Below the pieces are notes generated by a model that was not told the DNA's origin, did not search any database, and worked only from the letters and a program-made list of their open reading frames with translations. The position numbers and the translations under genes are program-made. Below, piece after piece: positions 1-8,021 of a stretch of DNA of 64,000 nucleotides (position 1 is its first letter; each line of letters begins with the position of its first letter). This DNA comes from JALZKA01 sp033856515 (lineage in GTDB: Bacteria; Actinomycetota; Thermoleophilia; Solirubrobacterales; 70-9), in the NCBI GenBank assembly GCA_033856515.1, contig JAWVEY010000008.1, positions 1 to 64,000 of the forward strand. The letters run 5' to 3'.

Positions 1-83
1 AGCTGCAGAAGCTGACGGACTCGAAGATCGGCGAGATCGACTCCTTCCTGTCGGGCAAGGAAGAGGAGATCCTCGAGGTCTAG
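1..83 (+). CDS. frr: Ribosome recycling factor, 3' end only
   Basis: Only the last 26 codons are inside the window. They encode the C-terminal helix typical of ribosome recycling factor (LTDSKIGEIDSFLSGKEEEI, then LEV and stop). The family dissociates post-termination ribosomes together with EF-G. The gene directly precedes uppS in the same reading frame, matching the conserved bacterial order frr-uppS-cdsA. The call rests on this short tail plus synteny. Confidence 0.85.
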   Translation, partial: LQKLTDSKIGEIDSFLSGKEEEILEV

Positions 84-104
84 GCGATCCGCGTCGCCAT
101 CATC

Positions 105-740
105 ATGGACGGCAACGCGCGCTGGGCGCGCGCCCGCGACCTCCCGGTCCTCGCGGGGCACCGCGAGGGGGCGAAGGCCCTGAAGCGGACCGTGCGCCAC
201 GCGGTGAAGCACGGCGTGGCCGAGTTGACGGCGTACGCGTTCTCCACCGAGAACTGGACCCGCCCGCGCGAGGAGGTGGAGGGGCTCATGGCGATGTTCG
301 CCGAGTTGATCGAGTCAGAGACCCCCGAGCTCCACGAGGAGGGCGTGCGGATGGCCTTCATTGGCCGGCGCCACGAGGTATCCGCCGAGCTGCGCGACAA
401 GATGGGGTGGGCCGAGGAGACGACTCGCGCGAATGACCGCATGAAGCTGTTCGTGGCCTTCAACTACGGGGGCCGGGCGGAGATCGTGGATGCGGCGGAG
501 AGCTACACGGGCGGCGGCGAGGAGGAGTTCGCGAAGCACCTGTACGCGCCGGGGATGGGCGATCCGGACCTCCTGATCCGAACGAGCGGGGAGCAGCGGG
601 TGTCGAACTTCCTGCTCTGGCAGACCGCGTACTCGGAGCTGCACTTCACGGACGTGCTGTGGCCGGACTTCGACGAGGAGCACCTGGTCACGGCGCTCGA
701 GGACCTGGCGGCGCGCGGACGCCGGTACGGAGCGCGCTGA
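105..740 (+). CDS. uppS: Isoprenyl transferase (undecaprenyl diphosphate synthase)
   Basis: Cis-prenyltransferase that condenses isopentenyl diphosphate units onto an allylic primer to make the C55 carrier lipid for cell wall synthesis. The substrate-binding MDGNARWA motif is at the very N-terminus, followed by FSTENW, TRPREEVEGLM and the C-terminal PDLLIRTSGEQRVSNFLLWQ region. At 211 residues it is shorter than the usual 230-250. The ATG at 105 is the first canonical start after the frr stop, but it cuts off the conserved VAII strand. That strand is present in frame upstream after an ATC codon at 87, so the true start may be non-canonical. It overlaps cdsA by one base (TGATG), implying coupling. 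Confidence 0.93.
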   Translation: MDGNARWARARDLPVLAGHREGAKALKRTVRHAVKHGVAELTAYAFSTENWTRPREEVEGLMAMFAELIESETPELHEEGVRMAFIGRRHEVSAELRDKMGWAEETTRANDRMKLFVAFNYGGRAEIVDAAESYTGGGEEEFAKHLYAPGMGDPDLLIRTSGEQRVSNFLLWQTAYSELHFTDVLWPDFDEEHLVTALEDLAARGRRYGAR

Positions 741-1555
741 TGGCGACGCGGCGGCGAAACCAGGGCTCGGACCTGGGCGCGCGCGTCCTGGCCGCCATCC
801 CGGCGATCCTGTTCGCCGCGTTCATCGTCTACTACGGCGGCCTCGTCTGGGCGATCGGGCTGAGCTTCCTCGGGATCGTGTGCCTGGCCGAGCTCTACAA
901 GCTGATGGGGCGCGTGCGCCCGGCCAACGTCGCCGGCTTCCTTTCGGTCGTGGCCCTGGCGCTGGCCGCGCTCTACGGCGACGAGTTCCAGGTGCTGCTT
1001 GTGCTCGTCGCGTCAGTCCCTGTGACGTTCTTCCTGACCCTCGCCCGTCCGCGCCGAGAGCATGCGTCGTGGGCCACGGCGGTCGTCCTGTTCGGGACGA
1101 TCTGGATCGGGCTGGCGCTGGCTCATGCGGTCCTGCTCCGGGAGCTGCCGCACGGAGGGAGTCTCGTGCTCGCCGTCTTGATCGGAACGTTCCTGGGCGA
1201 CACGGCCGCCTACTTCGGCGGGCGCACATTCGGGCGGATTCCCCTGGCGCCCAACCTGTCGCCGAACAAGACGCTCGAGGGGCTCGCGTGCGGAGTCGTG
1301 GGCGGCACGCTGGCGTTCTGGCTCTTCGCGATCGGCTACCACGACTGGATCAGCGGCACCGACGCGCTCGTGATCGGCGGCGCGGTGGCGCTGGCGGCCC
1401 CGATCGGCGACCTGTTCGAGTCGATGATCAAGCGCGACCTCGGCGTGAAGGACACGGGCCGGCTCTTCGGCGCGCACGGCGGCGCGCTCGACCGCCTCGA
1501 CGCCGCGCTGTTCGCGATCGTGACCGCCTATTACGTGAGCGTTGCCGTCCTCTAG
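740..1555 (+). CDS. cdsA: Phosphatidate cytidylyltransferase
   Basis: Integral membrane enzyme that makes CDP-diacylglycerol from phosphatidic acid and CTP, the precursor of phosphatidylglycerol and cardiolipin. Length 271 residues with a basic N-terminus (MATRRRNQG) and multiple hydrophobic segments. The signature near the C-terminus reads KRDLGVKDTGRLFGAHGGAL then DRLDA, matching the family pattern with the catalytic Asp/Lys region and GHGG variant. The start is the ATG overlapping the uppS stop. It supplies the substrate of PgsA encoded 11 kb downstream. Confidence 0.93.
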   Translation: MATRRRNQGSDLGARVLAAIPAILFAAFIVYYGGLVWAIGLSFLGIVCLAELYKLMGRVRPANVAGFLSVVALALAALYGDEFQVLLVLVASVPVTFFLTLARPRREHASWATAVVLFGTIWIGLALAHAVLLRELPHGGSLVLAVLIGTFLGDTAAYFGGRTFGRIPLAPNLSPNKTLEGLACGVVGGTLAFWLFAIGYHDWISGTDALVIGGAVALAAPIGDLFESMIKRDLGVKDTGRLFGAHGGALDRLDAALFAIVTAYYVSVAVL

Positions 1556-1568
1556 GGTTATAGCCGGC

Positions 1569-2981
1569 ATGGGGAGGATCAAGCGGGCGGTGATCGTGAT
1601 GGCAGCGGTGATCGTCGCTGCCATCCCCGCGCTCGCGGATCCGCCGAACAACGACAACCGCAGCGACGCTCGCCCGGTCACGGTGCCGTCGACCGTGGAC
1701 GGCACCACCAACGAGGCGACGCGGCAGGGCAACGACCCGCGCAGCGAATGCGGCGGCGGCGCCGATGGCACCGTCTGGTACAGCCTCGACCCATCGCGCG
1801 ATCAACCCGTCTCGATCGAGCTCACCGCGCGCGACGACCTGGAGGCGACGCTCGACGTCTTCCGGCGCGACAGGTCGGCGTTGGAGGCGGTCGACTGCGA
1901 CGAGACAAACCGCCGCGGCCGCGCCGCCGCGACCTTCACCGCCAAGGCGGGCGAGCGCTATCTGATCATGGTCGGGCAGCAGTTTGGCTCCGAGCCGGGC
2001 GGCTTCACGCTCGAGCTCTTCTCTCCCGAGCCCGAGGCGCAGCCTCCCGGCCGCCGGCTGCCGGCTGCCGGCGGCGTGGCCACGGTCGACCGCACGCGCG
2101 ACCTGACCGACGCCTGGTCGAAGGTCCTGCGCGCCGGTACCTCCTACGTGGTGACGCTGGCGTCGCGCGCGGAGGCGTGCCCGAGCGTGGCCGTCTACGA
2201 GCCCGGGATCGACAGCTTCGTCGGTGCATCCGCGGTCGACCGGGCAAGCTGCAACGCCCACAGCCTCTTCACCCCGGAGCGCACGGGGCGCCACAGCCTC
2301 CTCGTCCGCGCCGGCAGCGGCGAGCGCGGGGCCCAGCGCTACCGCCTGCGCGTGAGGCACGCGTCGCTCGACGACACCGCGCCGGGCAACACGCTCTCCA
2401 ACTACGAGCGCGTGCAGGGTCACGTGGGGCCGCAGCGCGCCGACGTCGTGGACCTGCACCGCTTCTACGTGAACCGCCGCAGCGACGTGACGCTGCGGTT
2501 CACGACCTTCCGGGAGATCGGCCTCGAGCTGCGGAACGTGCGCGGCCGGCTGATCGACACGAGCGGGGGCGACCTTCGGACCGTCCTCGGACGCGGGCGC
2601 TACTACGCGGTGGTCCGGTCGGGCGACTCGGGCGGTGCGTACACGCTGCAGCCGGCGGTACGCGACGTCACCCGCTCGACGATCTCCATCAACGGCCGCC
2701 GCGAGGCCGTCATCTCGCCCGGCCAGGCCGCGAGCGTGAGCGTGGCCGTGCTGCCCGCCGCGCGCGGCACGATCACGACGGTGGTCCAGCGCCTCGACCC
2801 ACTCGAGGGCTGGCAGTTCTACAGGCGCTTCGTCACCCGCACGAGCATCGGCCGGGCGCGCCACACGTTCGTGCCGCCGCGGCCGGGGCGGTTCCGCGCC
2901 CGCGCCGAGTACTCGGGCAGCCGTCTCTCGGCGCCCAGCGAGACCGGCTTCGCATACGTGAGCGCGCGCGAGCCGTTCTAG
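1569..2981 (+). CDS. Secreted PPC-like beta-sandwich protein, function unknown
   Basis: 470 residues with a clear signal peptide (MGRIKRAVIVMAAVIVAAIP, cleavage after ALA). The mature N-terminus has the NDNRSDARPV...STVDGTT...GTVWYSL pattern seen in bacterial pre-peptidase C-terminal-type beta-sandwich domains, and a second similar module seems to follow around residues 155-275. The C-terminal part is another beta-rich region. No catalytic motif was seen. The ATG at 1569 was preferred to a TTG at 1542 because it directly begins the signal peptide. It sits between cdsA and a methyltransferase as a lineage insert in the housekeeping run; a cell-surface or binding role is only an inference. Confidence 0.7.
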   Translation: MGRIKRAVIVMAAVIVAAIPALADPPNNDNRSDARPVTVPSTVDGTTNEATRQGNDPRSECGGGADGTVWYSLDPSRDQPVSIELTARDDLEATLDVFRRDRSALEAVDCDETNRRGRAAATFTAKAGERYLIMVGQQFGSEPGGFTLELFSPEPEAQPPGRRLPAAGGVATVDRTRDLTDAWSKVLRAGTSYVVTLASRAEACPSVAVYEPGIDSFVGASAVDRASCNAHSLFTPERTGRHSLLVRAGSGERGAQRYRLRVRHASLDDTAPGNTLSNYERVQGHVGPQRADVVDLHRFYVNRRSDVTLRFTTFREIGLELRNVRGRLIDTSGGDLRTVLGRGRYYAVVRSGDSGGAYTLQPAVRDVTRSTISINGRREAVISPGQAASVSVAVLPAARGTITTVVQRLDPLEGWQFYRRFVTRTSIGRARHTFVPPRPGRFRARAEYSGSRLSAPSETGFAYVSAREPF

Positions 2982-3032
2982 CGGTGGTCGCGAAAGGCTG
3001 AACCGCCCAAGCCGGCGGTATAGGGTCGCACC

Positions 3033-3836
3033 ATGGCCCAGACAGACGAGTTCATTCAGCGTCAGCGGGCGACGTGGGCGAGCGGGGACTGGCCCAGCGT
3101 CGCGGAGATCGTGCAGCCCGTCTCCGACGAGCTGGTGGAGGAGGCGGAGATATCGGAGGGCACCCGCGTGCTCGACGTGGCGGGCGGCACGGGCAACCTG
3201 TCGATCCCGGCTGCCAAGAAGGGCGCGAGCGTCGTGGGGTCGGACCTCGTGGGCGACTTCTTCGAGGTCGGGCGCCGGCGCGCCGACGAGGCCGGCGTCG
3301 AGGTCGAGTGGGTCGAGGCGAACGCCGAGGAGCTGCCGTTCGAGGACGACAGCTTCGACCGCGTCCTGTCGGTCTTCGGCGTGATGTTCGCGCCCCGGCA
3401 CGAGAAGGCTGCCGGCGAGCTGCTCCGGGTGGTCCGGCCCGACGGCCTGATCGGCGTCAGCAGCTGGATCCCGGAGGGCAGCAACGGGCGCATGTTCGCC
3501 ACGATCGGCTCTTTCATGCCACCCCCGCCCGATTTCGCGCAGCCGCCGCCCCTGTGGGGCACCGAGGACCACGTGACCGAGCTGCTGGGCGACTCCTGCG
3601 AGCTCGACTTCGCGCGGCGGAGCATCAGCTTCGAGCACGAGTCGCTCGACGAGTACGGCGAGTGGTTCTGCTCGAGCTTCGGCCCGCTCGTGGCCGCGCG
3701 GTCGGCGCTGGGCGAGGAGCGCTTCGCGGAGCTGAAGGCGGCGCTATTCGACGTATGGCGCGAGGAGAACCTGGCCGACGACGGCGGGTTCCGCCTGGAG
3801 CCCACGTACCTGCGCGTGCTGGCCCGCCCGCGCTAG
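3033..3836 (+). CDS. Class I SAM-dependent methyltransferase
   Basis: 267 residues of the Methyltransf_11/UbiE-like type. SAM-binding motif I is VLDVAGGTGNLS near residue 46, followed by an acidic residue after the second strand (GSDLV), the EELPFEDDSFDRVLS motif and the post-motif LLRVVRPDGLIGV. No substrate can be named. A TAGGGT box lies six bases before the ATG, with no room for a ribosome binding site, so the transcript is probably leaderless. It stands immediately upstream of dxr but has no sequence feature tying it to isoprenoid synthesis. Confidence 0.88.
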   Translation: MAQTDEFIQRQRATWASGDWPSVAEIVQPVSDELVEEAEISEGTRVLDVAGGTGNLSIPAAKKGASVVGSDLVGDFFEVGRRRADEAGVEVEWVEANAEELPFEDDSFDRVLSVFGVMFAPRHEKAAGELLRVVRPDGLIGVSSWIPEGSNGRMFATIGSFMPPPPDFAQPPPLWGTEDHVTELLGDSCELDFARRSISFEHESLDEYGEWFCSSFGPLVAARSALGEERFAELKAALFDVWREENLADDGGFRLEPTYLRVLARPR

Positions 3837-3860
3837 CGGGCCGCTTGCCACACTGCCCGG

Positions 3861-5000
3861 GTGCGCAGGGTCCTCGTACTCGGCTCGACCGGCTCGATCG
3901 GTGTTCAGGCGCTCGACGTGATCGAGCGCAGCGACGACCTCGAGGTCGTCGGACTGGCCGCGCAGACGTCGTGGGAGCAGGTCATCGAGCAGGCGCGGAA
4001 GTTCGGCGTGGGGCGGATCGCGCTCGCCGACGAGGCCGCGGCGGCGCGCGCCGCTGAGGCCTGGACCGCGGGCACCGTGCTCAGCGGCGCCGAGGGCCTC
4101 GTCGAGCTGATCACCGACACGTCGTGCGACCTCGTGCTCAACGGCCTCATCGGCGCCGCAGGGCTCGGGCCGACGATCGCCAGCCTGGGCGAGGGGATCG
4201 ACCTGGCGCTCGCGAACAAGGAGAGCCTCGTCGTGGGCGGCGAGCTGGTGATGGCGCTAGCGGAGGCGACCGGGGCGCAGGTGATCCCCGTGGACTCCGA
4301 GCACTCCGCGCTTCACCAGCTGATCGCCGGCGAGCGCCCCGGGACCATCGACCGGCTCGTGCTGACGGCGTCCGGAGGCCCGTTTCGCGGCCGCACCGCC
4401 CACGACCTGCAGGACGTGAGGCCCGAGGACGCGCTCGCGCACCCGACCTGGGACATGGGCGGCAAGATCACGATCGATTCGGCGACCCTGATGAACAAGG
4501 GACTCGAGCTGATCGAGGCGCACCACCTCTTCGGCGTGCCCTACGACCAGATCGACGTGGTGGTGCACCCGCAGTCGATCGTCCACGCGGTGGTGCACCT
4601 CAACGACGGCGCGTCGCTCGCGCACCTGGGCAACCCGGACATGCGGGTCCCGATCTCCTACGCGCTGCACCATCCGGACCGCGTCGACGTGCCGGTCGCG
4701 CCGCTCGACCTGGTGGAGCTGGGGCAGCTGACCTTCGAGGCGCCCGACGCCGACGCGTTCCCGTGCCTGCGCCTGGCGCGCGAGGCGGCGGCGGTGGGGG
4801 GGACCGCACCGTGCGTGCTCAACGCGGCGAACGAGATCGCGGTACACGCGTTCCTTCGCGGCGAGCTTCCCTTCACCGGCATCCCCGAGGTGATCGACCG
4901 CACGCTGGAGGCGGTGCCGCCGACCTCGGTGCGCCACTTCTCCGACCTGTACGCCGCCGACACCGAGGCGCGCGAGGCCGCCCGGAAGGTGGCCGCGTGA
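3861..5000 (+). CDS. dxr: 1-deoxy-D-xylulose 5-phosphate reductoisomerase
   Basis: Second enzyme of the MEP isoprenoid pathway, converting DXP to MEP with NADPH and a divalent metal. 379 residues starting at GTG. Visible motifs in order: nucleotide-binding GSTGSIG, NKESLV, metal-binding VDSEHSA, catalytic-loop SGGPFRG, then WDMGGKITIDSATLMNKGLE and HPQSIVH. All expected active-site residues are present. It overlaps the following rseP by four bases (GTGA), so the two are translationally coupled, as in many bacteria. Together with ispG and uppS it shows that this organism uses the MEP route. Confidence 0.97.
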   Translation: MRRVLVLGSTGSIGVQALDVIERSDDLEVVGLAAQTSWEQVIEQARKFGVGRIALADEAAAARAAEAWTAGTVLSGAEGLVELITDTSCDLVLNGLIGAAGLGPTIASLGEGIDLALANKESLVVGGELVMALAEATGAQVIPVDSEHSALHQLIAGERPGTIDRLVLTASGGPFRGRTAHDLQDVRPEDALAHPTWDMGGKITIDSATLMNKGLELIEAHHLFGVPYDQIDVVVHPQSIVHAVVHLNDGASLAHLGNPDMRVPISYALHHPDRVDVPVAPLDLVELGQLTFEAPDADAFPCLRLAREAAAVGGTAPCVLNAANEIAVHAFLRGELPFTGIPEVIDRTLEAVPPTSVRHFSDLYAADTEAREAARKVAA

Positions 5001-6103
5001 CGCTCGCCAGCGTCGTCCTCGCGGCGCTCGGCTTCATCGTCCTGATCGTGCTCCACGAGCTGGGGCACTTCGCCGTCGCCAAGTGGGTCGGCATGCGCGT
5101 GGAGCGCTTCGCGCTGTTCTTCCCGCCGCTCGTCTGGCGCAAGCAGGTGGGCGAGACCGAGTACGCGCTCGGCGTGATCCCGGCGGGCGGCTACGTGCGG
5201 ATCAGCGGCATGAACCCCTCCGAGGACCTGCCGGAGGAGGTCCGCGACCGCGCATACCACGCGCAGCCGCCGTGGAAGCGCATGGCCGTCATCGCGGCGG
5301 GACCGCTGATGAACATCCTCGTCGCGATGGTCCTGCTGTTCGTCTACTTCGCGGCGATCGGGCCGCGCAACCCAGCGGAGTCCTCCGGCACCGTCGACGT
5401 CATCGAGAAGGGCTATCCCGCGGCGAAGGCGCTCGAGCCGGGCGACAGGCTCGTGTCGGTCGACGGCGTCATGGGCGACCCGGCCGACCTGTCACAGGCG
5501 ATCTCGAGCCATGAGTGCGCCGGCACGCCCAGGGAGGGCTGCCGCGCCGAGACGCCCGCGCGCCTCGTGATCGAGCGCGACGGCGAGCGCCGCACGCTGG
5601 AGGTCCGGCCGCTGTACGACCCCGAGGCGGAGCCGGAGCCCCGCACGCGGCTCGGCTTCTCCTACCTGTCCGACGGCCCGCGCGAGACGCTGCCGATCGG
5701 CGAGGCCTTCACGCTCGCGGGCGAGCGCCTGTGGCTCATCACGAAGGAGACGGCCAAGCTGCCGGCGCGGATCATCGATCCCGAGCAGCGCAAGGAGATC
5801 CGCGGCATCGTCGGGTCGTACGAGACCACGCGCCAGGTGATCCTCGACGACATCGAGGACGTGATCGGGATCATGGCGATCATCTCGCTGTCGCTGGCGA
5901 TCGTGAACCTGTTCCCGTTCCTGCCGCTCGACGGCGGTCACATCTTCTGGGCGATCGTCGAGAAGGTGCGCCGCAAGCCGGTGCCGTTCGCGGTGATGGA
6001 GCGCGCGGGGGTGATCGGCTTCTTCCTGGTGATCGGCCTGTTCTTGATCGGGCTCACCAACGACATCGACCGCCTCTCCGGGGAGGGGTTCGAAGTAAGG
6101 TAG
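4997..6103 (+). CDS. rseP: Site-2-type intramembrane zinc protease (RseP/M50 family)
   Basis: 368-residue membrane protease. HELGH at residues 20-24 lies in the first transmembrane segment and supplies the zinc ligands and catalytic Glu. A PDZ domain follows (about 125-230, around EPGDRLVSVDG). The C-terminal membrane segment carries FPFLPLDGGH with the third ligand Asp. Family members cleave anti-sigma factors or signal peptides within the membrane. An orphan RskA-like anti-sigma protein is encoded 11 kb away and could be a substrate, but that is conjecture. The GTG start overlaps the dxr stop. Confidence 0.93.
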   Translation: MTLASVVLAALGFIVLIVLHELGHFAVAKWVGMRVERFALFFPPLVWRKQVGETEYALGVIPAGGYVRISGMNPSEDLPEEVRDRAYHAQPPWKRMAVIAAGPLMNILVAMVLLFVYFAAIGPRNPAESSGTVDVIEKGYPAAKALEPGDRLVSVDGVMGDPADLSQAISSHECAGTPREGCRAETPARLVIERDGERRTLEVRPLYDPEAEPEPRTRLGFSYLSDGPRETLPIGEAFTLAGERLWLITKETAKLPARIIDPEQRKEIRGIVGSYETTRQVILDDIEDVIGIMAIISLSLAIVNLFPFLPLDGGHIFWAIVEKVRRKPVPFAVMERAGVIGFFLVIGLFLIGLTNDIDRLSGEGFEVR

Positions 6104-6122
6104 GCGGCGCAGTTCGTTCAAT

Positions 6123-6173
6123 CCGAGACTGGAGGTCTCGGTTCGGAATCAGAAGGCAAGCTGGATGCTTGCC
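6123..6173 (+). repeat. Two tandem hairpins with TGGAG and TGGAT loops
   Basis: Two perfect 7-bp stems with 5-nt loops stand in a row in the rseP to acyl-CoA ligase gap: CCGAGAC-TGGAG-GTCTCGG (6123-6141) and GGCAAGC-TGGAT-GCTTGCC (6155-6173). They end 14 bases before the GGAGGAG ribosome binding site of the next gene. They may terminate rseP transcription or form regulatory structure in the ligase leader. No T-run follows either stem. Confidence 0.7.
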
Positions 6174-6187
6174 GAGGTATCCGATCG

Positions 6188-6194
6188 GGAGGAG
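6188..6194 (+). promoter_or_regulatory. Ribosome binding site of the acyl-CoA ligase gene
   Basis: GGAGGAG five bases before the GTG codon fixes the start at 6200. This is one of the clearer Shine-Dalgarno sites in a window where most genes lack one. Confidence 0.75.
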
Positions 6195-6199
6195 AGCCC

Positions 6200-8017
6200 G
6201 TGGAAGTCAGTACCGCACCAGGCCCGGCCTACACGCCGCGCGCACTCGAGGCCACGACGGTCGCCGAGGCGTTCCAGCTGACTGCCGAGGATCGCGCCGA
6301 CGCGCCCGCGATCCGCACGAAGGGCGACGAGTACTCGATGACGTGGGCGGAATACGCCGAGCAGGTCGAGAGGGTCGCGCGCGGGCTCGCCGCGCTCGGC
6401 ATCGGCAAGGGCGACACGGTGGCGATCATGCTCACGAACCGCCCCGAGTTCCATCCCGTGGACTCGGCCGCGATGCACCTGGGCGCAACGCCCTTCTCGA
6501 TCTACAACACCTACACCCCCGACCAGATCAAGTACCTGGTGACCGACGCCGCCACGAAGGTCCTGATCACCGAGCAGGCGTTCCTCGAGACGGTCCTCAA
6601 GGCCAGGGACGGCGTGGACACGCTCGAGCACGTCGTCGTGATCGACGGCGACGCCCCCGAGGGCGGCATGACGCTCGACCAGCTGATCGAAGGGGGCGAC
6701 GACGGCTTCGACTTCGAGGGCGCCTGGAAGGCGGTCCAGCCCGACGACATCCTCACCCTGATCTACACCTCGGGCACGACCGGCGACCCGAAGGGCGTGC
6801 AGCTCACACACAAGAACCTCCTGACCGCCGTGAAGGGCTACCACGGGATCATCGACTTCCCCGAGGAGGGGAGCGTCGTCTCGTGGCTGCCCATGGCGCA
6901 CATCGCCGAGCGGGCGTGCTCGCACTACATCCCGATCCTGCTGGGGTTCACGACCACCGCATGCCCCGACCCGCGGCAGGTGGTCGCCTACCTCCCCGAG
7001 GTGCGCCCGACGTGGTTCTTCGCGGTCCCCCGGATCTGGGAGAAGCTGAAGGCCGCCATCGAGGCCGGCATCGAGGCCGAGCAGGACGAGCAGAAGAAGA
7101 CGGTCACCAAGCAGGCGCTCGAGGTCGGCCTGAAGCGGGTGGACCTGATCCAGTCCGGCCAGGAGGTCCCCGAGGATCTCGAGCAGCAGTGGCAGAAGTT
7201 CGACGAGCTCGTGTACTCGAAGATCCGCGCCGGCCTCGGCTTCGACCGGATCGAGTCGATGAACGTGGGCGCCGCGCCCACGCCGCCCGAGGTGATCCGC
7301 TTCTACCACGCGATCGGGCTGCCGCTCGCCGAGCTGTGGGGGATGTCCGAGACGACCGGGTACGGCACGTGCAACCGCCCCGACAACATCAAGATCGGCA
7401 CGGTGGGACCGGCGTCGCCGGGCGCGGAGATCAAGCTCGCCGAGGACGGCGAGATCCTGATCAAGGGCCCGTTCGTGATGCCGGGCTACCGGAACAACGA
7501 AGAGAAGACGCGCGAGACGATGACCGACGACGGGTGGCTGATGACCGGCGACATCGGCGAGTTCGACGACGACGGCTTCCTCAAGATCGTCGACCGCAAG
7601 AAGGAGCTGATCATCAACGCGGCCGGCAAGAACATGTCGCCGGCGAACATCGAGTCGAAGCTGAAGTCGGCGGGGCCGCTCATCGGCCAGGCGATCGCGG
7701 TCGGCGACTCGAAGCCGTTCAACGTCGCGCTGCTGACGCTCGACCCCGACTCCGCGCCGCAGTTCGCCCAGGCGAACGGCATCGACGACGCCTCGATCGA
7801 GTCGCTCGCCGAGAACGAGAAGGTGCTCGAGGCCGTGCAGAAGGAGGTCGACGACGCGAACGAGCAGATGGCTCGCGTCGAGCAGATCAAGAAGTGGAAG
7901 CTCCTGCCGGTCGAATGGGAGCCCGGGGGCGAGGAGCTGACGCCGACGATGAAGCTGAAGCGCAAGCCGATCGCGCAGAAGTACCAGGACGAGATCGAGG
8001 CGCTGTACGAGCGCTAG
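6200..8017 (+). CDS. Long-chain fatty acid-CoA ligase (AMP-binding)
   Basis: 605-residue adenylate-forming enzyme that activates a long-chain fatty acid to acyl-CoA through acyl-AMP. The P-loop YTSGTTGDPKGV is at 189-200. The A5 region ELWGMSETTGYG, the A7 motif GWLMTGDIGEFDDDGFLKIV and the A8 hinge DRKKELI follow. The conserved Lys region near the C-terminus (PTMKLKRKPI) is present. Length and motif order match bacterial FadD15/AMP-dependent long-chain ligases. The upstream leader holds two hairpins and a strong ribosome binding site. Exact chain-length preference cannot be read from sequence. Confidence 0.92.
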   Translation: MEVSTAPGPAYTPRALEATTVAEAFQLTAEDRADAPAIRTKGDEYSMTWAEYAEQVERVARGLAALGIGKGDTVAIMLTNRPEFHPVDSAAMHLGATPFSIYNTYTPDQIKYLVTDAATKVLITEQAFLETVLKARDGVDTLEHVVVIDGDAPEGGMTLDQLIEGGDDGFDFEGAWKAVQPDDILTLIYTSGTTGDPKGVQLTHKNLLTAVKGYHGIIDFPEEGSVVSWLPMAHIAERACSHYIPILLGFTTTACPDPRQVVAYLPEVRPTWFFAVPRIWEKLKAAIEAGIEAEQDEQKKTVTKQALEVGLKRVDLIQSGQEVPEDLEQQWQKFDELVYSKIRAGLGFDRIESMNVGAAPTPPEVIRFYHAIGLPLAELWGMSETTGYGTCNRPDNIKIGTVGPASPGAEIKLAEDGEILIKGPFVMPGYRNNEEKTRETMTDDGWLMTGDIGEFDDDGFLKIVDRKKELIINAAGKNMSPANIESKLKSAGPLIGQAIAVGDSKPFNVALLTLDPDSAPQFAQANGIDDASIESLAENEKVLEAVQKEVDDANEQMARVEQIKKWKLLPVEWEPGGEELTPTMKLKRKPIAQKYQDEIEALYER

Positions 8018-8021
8018 CGCC

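Noticed and set aside
1428..3638. Open frame of over 700 codons on the minus strand opposite cdsA and the PPC-like gene
   Set aside because: It is antisense to genes with clear family motifs and has the Arg/Ala/His-rich composition of a shadow frame in GC-rich DNA. No domain is recognisable.
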